Source of the DNA: Prorocentrum cordatum
Lineage: Eukaryota; Sar; Dinophyceae; Prorocentrales; Prorocentraceae
Length of the DNA stretch: 64,000 nt
Reading direction: 5' to 3'
Assembly: GCA_963575745.1 (NCBI GenBank)
Contig: CAUYUJ010019627.1
Location: 370,164-434,163, forward strand
Shown: positions 31,848 through 43,049 of the stretch, in pieces
Position numbering within the stretch: the first letter of the stretch is position 1
Layout: each line of letters begins with the position of its first letter
Position numbers and translations under genes: made by a program
The notes under the pieces: model-generated
Told to the model about the DNA's origin: nothing
Database searches by the model: none
What the model saw: the letters and a program-made list of their open reading frames with translations, nothing else

Positions 31848-32562
31848 TAAATCCGCGACCGCGGGGCAGCGGGAGTTTCGACATGGGTTCGACGCGTGTT
31901 CGACAGACAAGATTCCACCACATTTAGCATCACATTTCACTTGGAGCGCGCTGAGGCGGCCTACCACACATAACGCCGCATTGCGAGACCCCGGTGTCCA
32001 CATTGAGAGAAGACCCTGTGCATATGTTGCGGACGAATTCTAGCTACGGCGAAAGCCTGCTGAAGGGACATCCGCCTACACTACCCGAACTGCAATGCCA
32101 ATCCGGCATCGGGCTTCAATCTACACAATTACAGTTGTGTCTGAGCGAGTTCTTCAAGCCATCTTCAAAGAAGCGTGGAGGGAGACGCATTTTGAACGCG
32201 ATTGAGGGGACTCGTCGCTCAAGTGGACTCGAGCCTTCCGCACTTCGGAATGGTGGAAAATGGGTCAACGTTGTGCCACCAGGAGCAAGCGAAGGAGACT
32301 TGGACTGCAACATGCTTCCGCGGTCAAGCAGCCACCCCTGTGGGAGGCCCCTTTTGTGAAGGCTTAGGGGCTGCATTGGAGCTGCCGGCGTGATGCTTGC
32401 AAGGGCCCGTACTCGTGTCTGACAGAAATCCCAGGATTTATTTCAAAAGTTTTTCAAATCTGAGCGATACCATGATTGAGAACAGGCTCGGGCGAGACCC
32501 TGGGCAGTGCTCCGTTCTATACCGTCAGACTTCCAACTAGTACTGATGAGATCCCATAGACA

Positions 32563-33105
32563 GTGGGGGACCCTGGCGGGGCAAACTGGGGGACAGGATT
32601 CGCGAGACGAGATCGCTGCAGACTGACAATCAGCAGGTGGCAGAAATCTTCGATGGCCGAAGTTTCTATAATGATGCGTATGTTTTGCAAGCCTGCGCGC
32701 GGATCGCACGTGCTCTCGACCAATGGCTGCGTCTGCGGCCGCCGTCCCCGATCTGACAAGGCCCCGTTCGTTGAGTTGGACCCTCGGCGGTACAATGCCC
32801 TCGCGGTTCACGCTGCCAACGGGGTGCTCCATGGCGCTGGCGATTGAAGACGCGGCGACCCGGATCTGATCGATGCCGGCCGGCGCGGGGGCTCTTATCT
32901 GAAGGTCAGTTTTCACGGTGCAGGACGAGGAGATGGCAGGTGCGCTGCTGGAGTAGCAATCGCCGCGTACAGACCAGGTGGCCGTGATGTGCATTTGGTG
33001 TATGGAGAAGGCAGACATGTTGGCCGTCCTCCTTGTGGATTTGCAGCCGAACTCCTGGCGCTACGGCATGCAAGCGACGCTATGACGAAGCTGTGTCTTC
33101 TCTGA
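32563..33105 (+). pseudogene. RNase H-like gene remnant (probable retroelement relic)
   Basis: In one frame (32,899-33,102) the sequence reads VSFHGAGRGDGRCAAGVAI, then GRPPCGFAAELLALRHASDA, the layout of an RNase H domain: the first strand with its acidic residue, Gly-rich turn, then the E-containing helix of type AAELLAL. The expected first catalytic Asp is His (FHG instead of FDG). Upstream, another frame (32,625-32,754) gives VAEIFDGRSFYNDAYVLQAC before a stop, and a TGA at 32,845 interrupts the joining frame. Frameshifts plus the lost Asp make this a decayed copy. Reverse transcriptase motifs were not found. It lies in a kinase intron. Confidence 0.5.
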
Positions 33106-33627
33106 TCCTGTGTCTTCGCATGCGCGCATCGTTTGTCTTCTAAGTGGTCCAACCGGAGTGGGCACGTAGTGCGTGTGATAACCACACCCCACGAGGCTGG
33201 AAGAAATAATGACATGGAAATGGGATGGACTAGACATCCGACGCTTTGTTTTTGTTGTCGCAACGTTTCTCCACAGACGTCTGGACCTCCGAGGGACCAT
33301 CTTTCATCCTGAGTCGTTCTCTGACGGTTTTGGGGGTCAGGTGAGGGCTCCCAGAAGCCGAAAATTGGTCAAATCCTTCCGTCGCGATTGCTACACGACG
33401 CGAGGATGTCAGGGGAGGGGGTATGGAGTCAGGCAGGCCTTGGATGATGATGAATCGCTGAGCGCCCCATAATGTTCTCAGAGCGTCCTGGAGCGCTCTG
33501 TACCTGCCGCGACGCCCAAAGCGTCCGCCAGGCCCGTCGGCTTCAGAGATTCCCGACTGGCGGTCCGGATCTTTGGCTTAGCGCGTCGTTCCAACATTCT
33601 GTCGGGGATGGACAGACCTCCTACCCT

Positions 33628-33770
33628 GACACGTCGGTTGAGGAATTGGCCGTTTTCGGTTCGCGAGAGGGCGTCGCGGCCGTCATTTTTGCGGGTCCAG
33701 GTCCGTCGGTTTCGGCCCCAGGCCGTTTTCACGAAGTGGAGGTTTACGAAGGGAGGTTTGTGCACCATCG
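33628..33770 (+). repeat. dispersed ~140-bp repeat, copy A
   Basis: GACACGTCG(G/A)TT...CCGTTTTCGGTTC(G/T)CGAGAGGGCG(T/C)CG...GGCCGT(C/T)AT...TTTAC(G/T)A continues collinearly with 57,221-57,360, where the repeat is nested in a DM-1 element. Confidence 0.8.
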
Positions 33771-33774
33771 ATTC

Positions 33775-34640
33775 TGGCCCACCGCGACTCGGCGCAACAT
33801 CCGATCCACGTCCCAGTCCCGAGGCGCCGACGTCCCGGGTGCAGGGCGCAGCGTGTCGCCGGGGCCGCCGCCGCGCCACGCTGAGCAACATCCGAGTTCG
33901 ACGTCGTTTTGCCTGCATTCCAGGGGGGGAAGGGAGGTCGTTTCGCCGCATGTGCCAGCGGCTTCTTCTGGGGTTCGCCTGCTCCAGTAGCTCTCTCCTT
34001 CCCCCTCCTTCCTCTTCGGTGGCCTTTTCACCCCACCCCCTCCTCCATCCCCTCTGCTCCTGTTGTCCCTCATTCTCCACATCCTTCGTTCTCTGCCAAC
34101 TCCCTTTTCCCCTCTGCCTCCTCAGGCTTTTCCCCACCACTCCTCCTTCGACCCCAAGCTCCCGCTCCCTCCCCTCTCCTCGACTCCCGCAACCCATCCT
34201 AGTCTTTTTGTTTCCTCGCTTCTAGGGTTTCTGCTCTGGGGAGCGGGTTGTGCCCAGAATCGGGGATTCTGGATTGCTCAAATACGTACATCGTCGCACT
34301 TTCTCAGCTGATAACTCGTAGGGGGCGCGTCCGCGGATAGCCGATCCGATCCGATCCCCGTCCTTACCTCGTCCTCGGAAGATCGAGTAGACCTGCCTAG
34401 ACATTCTTTCGTGCACGCCTTGTGCGGTCCAACTTGGCCCGAATGCGCTCGCGTTGCAAGCCGCACCCAAGCTTTTTTTTCCCCCCGGAACCGTGCGCTG
34501 GTTCTCTCTTCCTAATTATCCCTTTCCGCCTCTAGTTATCTCCAGTCCCAGCTCTCCCTCCTCTCCCCTCCTCCCCCCTCTCCGCCTCCTCCACCGCATC
34601 CTTCTCCTCCTCCTCCGCCTTTTCTTCCTCTTGCTGGTGG
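33775..34640. other. kinase intron; no other gene recognised
   Basis: Includes a pyrimidine-rich tract at ~33,985-34,200 and another at 34,540-34,643. The second runs straight into the next kinase exon. Confidence 0.5.
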
Positions 34641-34644
34641 TCAG

Positions 34645-34689
34645 GTATCTCGTGTACGAGTTCCTGGCAGGAGGTGACATCTTCCAGAG
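34645..34689 (+). CDS. protein kinase exon 3: beta-5 / hinge
   Basis: Encodes, with the split first codon, YLVYEFLAGGDIFQR, the beta-5 strand, hinge and start of alpha-D (LVYEFL-GG). The acceptor AG is at 34,643-34,644 (TGGTCAG|G) after a CTCCTC/TCTTCC tract. The first G completes AG|G of exon 2, so the join reads LKR-YLVYEF without a gap. It ends in phase 2 (CAG AG) at GC (34,690). An alternative GT donor eight bases further (CCCG|GTCAG) would also leave phase 1 or 2 and cannot be excluded. Length 45 nt. Confidence 0.9.
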
Positions 34690-35039
34690 GCCCGGTCAGA
34701 GTTTATTGGGATGCAGTGCCTCCCGACGCATCGTTTCAGCAAGGGAAGGGGGGAGGGGATGGAGGGAAGAGGCGACGAGCATCAGGACGGGGAGGGGAAG
34801 GAGGAGGGGGGAAGTGTGCGGAGGGAAAACGAAGGCGGGGTGGGATGTGAGACTGGATGGAGGCGGGTGCGAGAGGGGTGAAGGGAAGGGGGGCGTATGG
34901 CTTCCGCAAGATTCGGAATAATTCCTTACCTGCGTTCGAGCCAGGGAGGCATGCCTCCAAGAAGGCATGCCCCAAATCTGAAGCACTGAGCAACTAAGTT
35001 CGAGCTTCGGGAACTCGTTCCCGATTTGCACCCGCACGA

Positions 35040-35180
35040 ACACGCACACGCACGCCCGCCCGCCCGCCCGCCCGCCCGCCCGCACACGCACACACCACAC
35101 ACACACGCACACACACACGCACACGCACACTGGCACACACATACACACACACACACACACGCACACACATGCACACACAC
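35040..35180 (+). repeat. (CGCC)n and (CA)n microsatellites
   Basis: CCGCCCGCCCGC run at 35,055-35,083 followed by ACACACGCACAC to 35,180. Confidence 0.95.
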
Positions 35181-35189
35181 ATGGTTCAT

Positions 35190-36325
35190 CCTCAAGCGAG
35201 GTGTCGTAAAGTCTTGCATGGGCCACATACAAGCAAGACATCTGCCTCCCAGCGTTGTGGATGGAGGGCGGGCGGGAGACCGCCAGCTCGCGTGCAGATG
35301 AGCGAGCGAGCCACGCGAGCATGCCTGTCGGCTGCTTGACCATGTGCAGGGCATGGGTGAGCAATCATTCGACCAGCCAGACCAAACATTTGTGAAACAT
35401 ATGCGATATGAATATGCGGCGATCGGTAGCCGCAAGCTGGCGTGCAGAGGAGCTGCGTTGAGCCCACTGGCGCATGAATGGGCACCACGGACCATACACG
35501 TGGCGATGCGACATGTCCAAGTTCACCCACCACGTTTGCCGTGATCTTCTATGGTGTGTCCATAACGACACGCATCAAACGGCACTAACAACTTTTATGT
35601 CGGAACGGCCCGCGCACTTGAACGAACGAATCAAAGCGGAGGGGATTGCCGTTTTCGTTTTCTGCCGTATTCCGGGATTGTGGAGCAACGATTTTGGATG
35701 AACAATCGTTGGCCTTGTTCAAAAAGGTTGTGTCTTTGAGGGGCCCGGTTTTGACGGAGGGAGCGAGGATCACCGACCAAACTGCTAGGTCTGCGAGCGG
35801 ACCGACAGTTCCTCGTGCAAGTCATGGCTAAGCCGAGGAACTGCAGATGGGGGATGCCTATTGCTTGGTGCGCACCCCAACTCGCAGCCTGCTACTGGGG
35901 TGGCTCCAGAGGGGCCCGCCCTGACTGGTAGCCCCTCAAGAACTTTGCGTTACAGGAGGGAGGGAGCATGAGAGAAGGACGGCGGACGGAGGACATGGTA
36001 CGATGTAGGCGATCTGTTCGCCTGCGCGGAGGGCGTGCCCGCCCCATGCCCGCACGGCACTTCGGGCGATGCTTGGCGGGACATCGCACGGTGGAGGCGC
36101 GGCCCAGAGAGCTTGCGGTTCCGGCACTTGGCTTGGAGGGGCGGGAGCCCCGCAGAGACCGGAGCAGACAGGGCGATCGACGCGCTGCAGACAGCGGAGC
36201 AGACAAGGAGGAGGACGGGAAATGTAGGTACGATGGGGGCTCTCCAGGGGCAATGCCTGTGGGTGTATCTGCGAGGGTTTGAACACTCACCCAAAGTGGG
36301 GCTCTTGATTTCTTTGCACACAGCC
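35190..36325. other. kinase intron; no other gene recognised
   Basis: Mostly unique sequence. One frame near 35,968-36,280 is Arg-rich and featureless. Confidence 0.45.
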
Positions 36326-36329
36326 CGCG

Positions 36330-36499
36330 CAGGATCTCCTCCTCCTCCTCCTCCTCATCGTCATCATCCTCCCCCCCTCCTCACTTACACACTCACACAC
36401 CCACGCATCAGCACCATCATCGTCGTCGTCATTGTCATCGTCATTATCACTCTCATCATCATCACCATCACCATCATCATCAGCATCGGCATCAGCAGG

Positions 36500-36546
<47 letters not shown>

Positions 36547-36640
36547 CATCCTCATCCTCATCCTCATCCTCATCATCATCACAATCACAATCACCATCAC
36601 CATCACCATCATCTCCGCACACACAGTCACACATGTACTC
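36330..36640 (+). repeat. (CAT)n / (CTC)n microsatellite
   Basis: CATCATCAT with CATCGT, CACCAT and CCTCAT variants. The Ser, Asp and Ile frames are artefacts. Confidence 0.95.
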
Positions 36641-36659
36641 GCACTCACTCTACTCCGCG

Positions 36660-39060
36660 AGGAAAGTTTTGAGCGGGCGTCACCTCCCTTTGGGGCCCGC
36701 TGTGCATGTTGGTAATCCGAGCGGGTCATCGGCAATTTTTTCCAGGTTTAGCACATGAGCCCTCAAAGGGGCAGGCACATCGTGAGGATGTCTCCAGCGA
36801 AGGCCTCCTCTGTGGGCGAATTGCAAGGGAGTCTGAATCGGCAGCCCATTCCTTATGGGGCCCGCACTTCATTTTCGAATCCGAGTGGGTCATCGGAATC
36901 ATCAGCCAGGCACAGTACTTGAGCACCCCAAAGGGGCATATCGTGAGGATGTCTCAAGCGGGGGCCTCGCTTGTGTGTGTGTGTGTGTCATGCGAGGGCG
37001 TCTCAGGCGGAAGCCCCCTTCAAATGGGTCTCGCACTCCATGCTCGACTCCGAAAGGGTCATCGGGGTCCGGGATCATCAACCAGGCATAGCACATGAGC
37101 ACCCCAACGGTGGAAATCCTGAGGACGTCTCCAGCGGGAGCCTCTCTTGTGAATGGCATGCGGGGAAGTCTCAAGCGGGAGCCCCTCTCCCTACAGACAG
37201 TCGGGTTAGTTGGTGCGATTTGTGAAAAAGTCTGCCCCAGAGCTTCAGTTCGCACAACAGGTGCCAGATTGTCGGTCCAGCCAGGCCAGGGGGCCGTCGG
37301 CCCAGCCCGCTTGGGAAAAGCAGGTCTGGCGGCAGGTCGCGGGCGATGGGCGCGGCGTCGGGCGCCCCGAGAACGAGCGCAAGGGCCCCCGCAGACATTG
37401 ACGAGGGTCCCTGTCCGGGAGTGTCAGCCTCGCCTCGGGCGCCGAATCTGGGTGCGGGTCCTCTGCTTTATTCCATGCGGGTCGAAGCTTCCTGGACGGC
37501 TCCGATGCGAGTTCAATGGGTTTGGGATTGATCCGAGTGGTGGGAGAATCGCGCTTGCTTGCTTGCGTAATATATATTCAGGGCGGCGAGAGACTCCGAT
37601 GATGGCGCAGGGCATGGGGGTGGTGCGACGGGGGGGGCAAGGCGCTTTCTAGAAGTTGATCCAGGCGCTTCGTGTAACACTGTCCTCAGCCGCTGTCCCT
37701 CCCGAATTTCACTGAGCTGTACCTATAAGAAGTTCCCTCAGGCTGCCTTTTCCAAAACTTTCATGAGCTGCTCCTCTGGGCTCCGACGTTTTGGCCGTCA
37801 CGCGTTCTGATCACTGGACCTCGCCGTCGCCGGCGGCGTCGTCCCCGCCGCCGCCGTGCCCGTTGTCGGAGGCCCCTTGGGCCAACAAGCCAACGGCCCC
37901 GGACCCATTACGCGCGGCAGCCACTCCTCCAACTCACCCGTGGGAGCTCCTGACTCTGCCTGGGCGCGGTCACGCCCGTGCATTTTCTTGAGGTTCAGAC
38001 CCCGGTCGTGCGTTGATGCATTCACGCGTCCAGTCCAGGCAAATAATAACAATTTTACCTGACTGTCTATATGGGGCCCACAATCAGTTTCGAATCCGAA
38101 CCGGTCATCAGGATCATCTAGCATACGTAGACAGCACGTGAGCACCCAAAGAGGACACATCGTCAGGATATGTCGGACGAGGGCCTGCTTTGTGCAATCT
38201 GAGCAGGTCATCGGCAAATTTTACCAGGCACTTGAGCACCCCAAGTGGGCAAATCGTGACAATGTCATGCGCGGGGGCCTCGCTTGTGTTTGAGATTCGG
38301 GGACAGCCCTGCCGGGAGCCCCCTGCCTATGGGGGGCTCGCGTTCCATGTTCGAATCCGAGCGGGTCATCGGGACCATTCATCAGGCGTTGCACTTCAGC
38401 AACCCAATGGGGCAAACCGTGGCGAAATTTCGATCGGGGGCCTTGTTTGTGAGTGAATTGCGAGGACGCTTCTGGCGGGACCCCCCTTCCATATGGGGCC
38501 TGCGCTTCATGTCCGAATCCGAGCGGGTCATCGGTATCACCATCCAGGCATAGCACTGGAGCAGCCCAAGGGGGCAACTCGTGAGGATGTCTCGAGCGGG
38601 GTCCTCGTTGATGGTTGATTTGCGAGGGCGTCTCAGGCGGGAACACCTTTCTTATAGGCCTGCGCATCATGTGAGTAATCTGAACGGGTGATCGGAAACA
38701 TTTACCAGGGATGGCAATTGAACGCCCCAAGGGGGCACACCCTCATGGTGAGAGAATTGTGAGGAAGTCTGATGCGTGAATCCCTTACTGTGGGGCCTGC
38801 ACGTCATGTTGGTAATCTGGGCAGGTCATCGTTGCAGTAGCAGTTGAGCAGCCCAAGGTGTCAAATCGTGAGGGTGTGTCAAGCAGGGGCGTCGTTTTCG
38901 CGTAAATGGAAAGGATGTTTCAGGCGGGAATCCCCTCCCTATAGGGGCCCGTATTTCACGTTTGTAGTTTGAGCGGGCCATCGGCAAGCTTCACCAGGGA
39001 TAACAATGGAGCACCCCATAGAAACAAATCGTGAGGATGTCTCCTGCTGGAGGGGGCTGT
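36660..39060 (+). repeat. ~160-bp tandem repeat array, internal block
   Basis: The unit includes GGGGCCCGCACTTCATGTTC, GAATCCGAGCGGGTCATCGG, CCAGGCATAGCACTTGAGCA, CCCCAAGGGGCA and TCGTGAGGATGTCTC(A)AGCGGG. GGGTCATCGG-type landmarks fall near 36,723, 36,886, 37,050, 38,104, 38,205, 38,365, 38,525, 38,690, 38,822 and 38,975. A ~900-bp non-array insert (about 37,200-38,050) splits it. The same family, inverted, is at 1-835. The motif GTTCGAATCC in some units resembles a pol III B box, but no tRNA fold is evident. Confidence 0.9.
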
Positions 39061-39199
39061 CACCATGGGGCCCGCACCTCATGTTGGTAATTGCGTTTCT
39101 CTGGCTGGAAATGCCTTCCATGCTGAATTTGGGCGGTGCCATCCAAATTTTGGAACTGCGTCACGGTTTGGTTCCCCAGGCTTGACTTTGGAGGAGTTG

Positions 39200-39565
39200 C
39201 TTTCGGAAAGCTTCCGAAGGTCAAAAGGAACCCCCAGGAGGCCTCGGGAGACCACGGGAAGCTCCAGGAGGCCCCAGGAGGCATCGGGAGGCCCCAGACG
39301 CCGCAGGAGGCCCCAGAGCCACCAGGAAACGTTGGGAGGCCCGAGGATGTTCTTCAGGAGGCCACGGGAGGCACCCCGAGGTCCCAGGAGTACACCATGC
39401 CCCGGGAGGCCCCGGGAGGCTCCACGAGGCCAGAAGGCTTCTTGTGGCAACATAATGCCTCAGGAAGAGGCACGAGCAGGGGGAGAAGGAGGCCAGGCCC
39501 CAGGAGCACCTGGAGGTTCCAGGCGGCAAGGGAAGGCCCACTGAGGCCCCAGGAGAAGGCAGGAG
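39200..39565 (+). repeat. GGAGGCCCCGGGAGG degenerate array
   Basis: CAGGAGGCC(A/C)C(A/G)GGAGG units of ~12 bp. Grades into the microsatellites that follow. Confidence 0.8.
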
Positions 39566-39599
39566 GCTCAAGGGGGATTCAGCAGGAGACCAGAAGAAG

Positions 39600-39661
39600 A
39601 GGCATGACGAGGATGAGGATGAGGATTGAGATGATGATGATGCTGATGCTGATGCTGCTGG

Positions 39662-39702
<41 letters not shown>

Positions 39703-40830
39703 CTGATGATGGCGCTGATGCCGATGATGATGCGGATGCTGATGTTGACGCTGATGCAACTGATGATGCTGATGATGCTGATGATGCTGATGACGATGAT
39801 GAGGATGCTGATGATGACGATGACGATGACGATGATGATAAGGATGAGGAGGAGGAGGAGGATGAGGAGGAGGAGGAGGACGAGGCGGAGGACGACGAGC
39901 AGGAGTTGGAGGAGCAGGAGGAGGAGGAGGTGGAGGCAGGCAGGTTGAGGAGGAGGAGGAGGAGGAGGAGGAGGAGGAGGAGGAGGAGGAGGGGGAGGTG
40001 GAGTAGGCAGGAGGAGGAAGAGGAAGCGGCAGGACGTGAAGGAGGATGAGGACGAGCAGGATGAGGACGAGCAGGAGGACGAGGATGAGGAGGAGGACGA
40101 GGAGGAGGAGGAGGGGGAGGAGGAGAAGGGAAGACGAGGAGGGGAAGAAAAAGGAGGAGGTAGACATGTTGGAGGAGGAGGAGGAGGAGGAGGAGGAGAC
40201 GGAGGAGAAGGATGAGCTGGAGTTTGAGGAGGAAGAAGCATGATGGAGGAGGAAGAAGCAGGATGGAGGAGGAAGAAACAGGAAAAAGGGTTGGAGGATG
40301 AGTTGGAGGATGGAAGAATGAGGAGGATTGGAGCAAGAGGAAGAGTGCCCCAGGAGGACCCCGGGAGGCCTCAGAAGGATCCAGGACGCCCCGGGGAGCT
40401 CCAGGAGCTCCCAGGAGGACATGGAAGAAAAGGAAAAGGAGGAAGAGGCAGGAGGAGCAGCAGCAGCAGGCAGGAGGCTGGAAGCAGGCGGCAGGTGGAG
40501 GCAGGGGGAGAAGGAGGATGAGGAGGAGGAGGCAGAAAGAGGCGGCGAAGGAGGATGAGGCAAGAGGGCGAAAGAGGAGGCAGGAAGGTGCAGGAGGAGG
40601 GAGCAATAGGAGAGAGACCCTCAGGCAAGCTAGATGTACTCTCTCGTTGTTTTTCCATCTGAGGAGGAAGTGGTGGAAGGAGGAAGGGCTGTCGAAGAAG
40701 AGGAGGAGCATGAGGAGGAGGAGGAGGAGGAGGAGGAGGAGGAGGAGGAGGAGGAGGAGGACAAGGAGGAGCAGGAGGAGCAGGAGGACGAGTAGGACGA
40801 GGAGGAGGGGGATAGGGGAATGAAGAAGCA
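39600..40830 (+). repeat. (GAT)n and (GGA)n arrays
   Basis: GATGATGCTGATG at 39,605-39,850, then GGAGGA/GAGGACGAG-type purine repeats to 40,830 with short GGCAGGAGG and CCCCAGGAGG blocks. The 607-codon minus-strand frame over this region is Ser/Leu/Pro low complexity and is rejected. Confidence 0.95.
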
Positions 40831-41279
40831 GATGGGCGGGAAGAGCGGCAGGTGGGTCACTGAACCAGTACATCACGCGTCTAGGGCCTCGATCGATGGT
40901 GCGCGAGGCGCGTAGCCAGCTCGGGTATTCGAGACCTGCGTCGCGTGTGTGCGCGCCCACTGTGGCCCTGGTATTGAGTTCTGCCGCTCCGTGGACATCC
41001 ACGCATGCGCGGTGCACGCCGTGCTCTGGCACACACACACACACGCTTCACACCGGCATGCTCTGAGCGGGCCCCTCTCCCTTTCGACGTGCTCCTTCTC
41101 CCCTTCGCCTGCTGTGCCCACTGAGGCCTCGTCGCATCCCCCGGCTGCCTTCGAACGCGGTGTGGATCCTCGCCGCTGTGACAAACATGATGCGCACACA
41201 TTAGTGTCACCATCCTTATCTGGATTGCCACCACGGCAATCACTGGAGCGTTCTGCGTTCCATGCCCAGAGTACTGCGG

Positions 41280-43045
41280 CTCAGATGGCTGTTCCGTGGT
41301 TTCGAGAGAGGCGGCTGGCAAATGTGTATTGCAAACCAGAGAAGCGCTCGACTCGCATGAGTTGGTCATGCTACGGCGGCGTGCGCGGTGGCGTCGAAGA
41401 GATCTGGCCGGCAGGATGTCTGACGAGAGTTGGGTTCAGGCCGTGCTGGGGGTGGACGCCGCCAGCTTGAGCTTCCGCGAGACAGCCGGAGTGGCGCTGC
41501 CCACCTTCGTCTCCAGCCGCGTCGCTTCCCGGCCCCTTGTGGCGGACATGGCCTCGCACCCCGAGCAGGCGGGCATCGCGGGCATCTGCCGCGTGCCTGC
41601 CTTCAGGGCTGCTCACGTCGCCCGCACGAACGAGGCCCGCGGCAGAATCCGGGCACTGCTGCCGGCCCATGCTTGCGCAGGGGCGGATCGCATGACCACG
41701 GACAGCGCGGTCGCTGTGGCCGAAAGATGGGACGCCTGGACCCGCAGATCGGAGCCCGGCCCGAGGGCCCCCCCGAGGCCTCGCGACCGCGGGGCGGCAG
41801 ATGGTCCGCGTTATCCCTGGCGCGGGGCACGAGGCCCCCTTGAGCATCCGGCCGCTCCCGATGGCGCTGGCAGCATGCGGCTTTTCCGCGCATGCTCGCG
41901 CGGTGGGCCAGCGCCCACATGGCACGCGGCATCGTGCTAAGGGCAGCTGTCGCTGGAGAGCGGGTGTCGCCCCTGGCTGGCTTGGCGTCGCTCAGCGTGT
42001 CGCACGGATGGCTCCGGAGCGCCCGCGCCAACAGAGGGCCCGCTCCCGAGCACAACGACGTTGTGCCAGCGGTCTGGCTTCGCCTGGGCTCTGCGGGCCC
42101 CTTCTGAGGAGGTCCTGTGCGCTGCGTGCGGTCAGTGCCACCTCGGCCCCCCGTGGTCGCATGCGCTTCGCGCGGGCACAACGCAGTGCGAGACACCCTC
42201 CACAACGTCGCCTCCACTCCACAACACTGCCTCCGCCTTCGATCCGACCACCGACCTTCACTGCGCTTGAACGTCGGGGCCCAATTCTTTGCGTCCAGCG
42301 CTGCGCCCTGCAGACCAACTGATCGGCGTCTCCAGCTCATCGGCGCGCCTCGTAGTAGTGGGCGCCAGGACCTGCAGCCCCGCCGCGGCAGGCGCCGGTG
42401 ACGATTGCGTCGAGTCCAGGAGGTAGCGCAGCATGCATGGACTTCTACCAGCCTTCCCAGGAGGAGCTGGAGGCCGCTGGCGTGGAGTATAGGCCCGTTG
42501 CGTTTTCGGTGCTTCACGCGGCCGCGTGCGGACTCCAGGCTCCTCGCGTGGAGCTTTGCAGGGCGGCTCGCTCGGCGCCGCGGCACCGAGGGGCGCACGT
42601 CGAGGAGCGGCGGATCGAGGCCCGCTTCGCCGAGGACATCCGGCGGCGGACGGTGCGCACGGTGCGGCGGTGCCTCCCCGCGCCGGCCGCGGAGGCAGCG
42701 GCTGCAGCGGAGGAGCACTCGCTGGACGGTGCCGCGGTTGCGCAGGCGGGCGACCCTCGCAGCGGCGGTCTGCGGCCCGCCGCGCTTGCGCCCCCGGCCG
42801 CGCCCTCCGTCGGGAGGCTTGGGACGGGGGTCAATGCAAACGGGGGCAGCCAGAGCGCCAGATCTTGCAGGATCCTGCAGGGCCAGGGTCGCATTGACCC
42901 GGGGTTGGGTGCAGGATCCTGCAGGATTTTGTTGCAGGATCCTTCTACCCGGGCTTGTGCGCAAGATCTTGCAAGATCTTGCAAGGCCCGACTGACCTTG
43001 GTCTGGATTGACCCGGATCAGAAGATCCCCGACTCGGCTTAGGGC
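41280..43045 (+). other. unidentified coding-like region, probably degenerate
   Basis: Longest stretch without microsatellites in this part, with open frames of 214 codons at 41,296-41,940 and again at 42,398-43,042 (+, different frames). Segments such as FRETAGVALPTFVSSRVASR and MDFYQPSQEELEAAGVEYRP look protein-like, but no frame runs through and neither is recognised. A 494-codon frame on the minus strand (41,603-43,087) overlaps both; in DNA this GC-rich it may be chance. A decayed retroelement gene is the simplest reading, without proof. It lies within the kinase's longest intron. Confidence 0.3.
42862..42985. repeat. cluster of GCAGGATCCTGC and GCAAGATCTTGC palindromes
   Basis: Two GCAGGATCCTGC palindromes (about 42,867 and 42,911) and two overlapping GCAAGATCTTGC palindromes (42,961 and 42,971), with TTGACCCGG motifs on each side. 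Confidence 0.8.
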
Positions 43046-43049
43046 GCCG

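Noticed and set aside
36660-39060. tRNA genes suggested by GTTCGAATCC
   Set aside because: Only a B-box-like motif is visible; no acceptor stem, A box or cloverleaf could be drawn.
39221-41044. 607-codon open frame on the minus strand
   Set aside because: Ser/Leu/Pro/His low complexity produced by (GGA)n and (GAT)n arrays.
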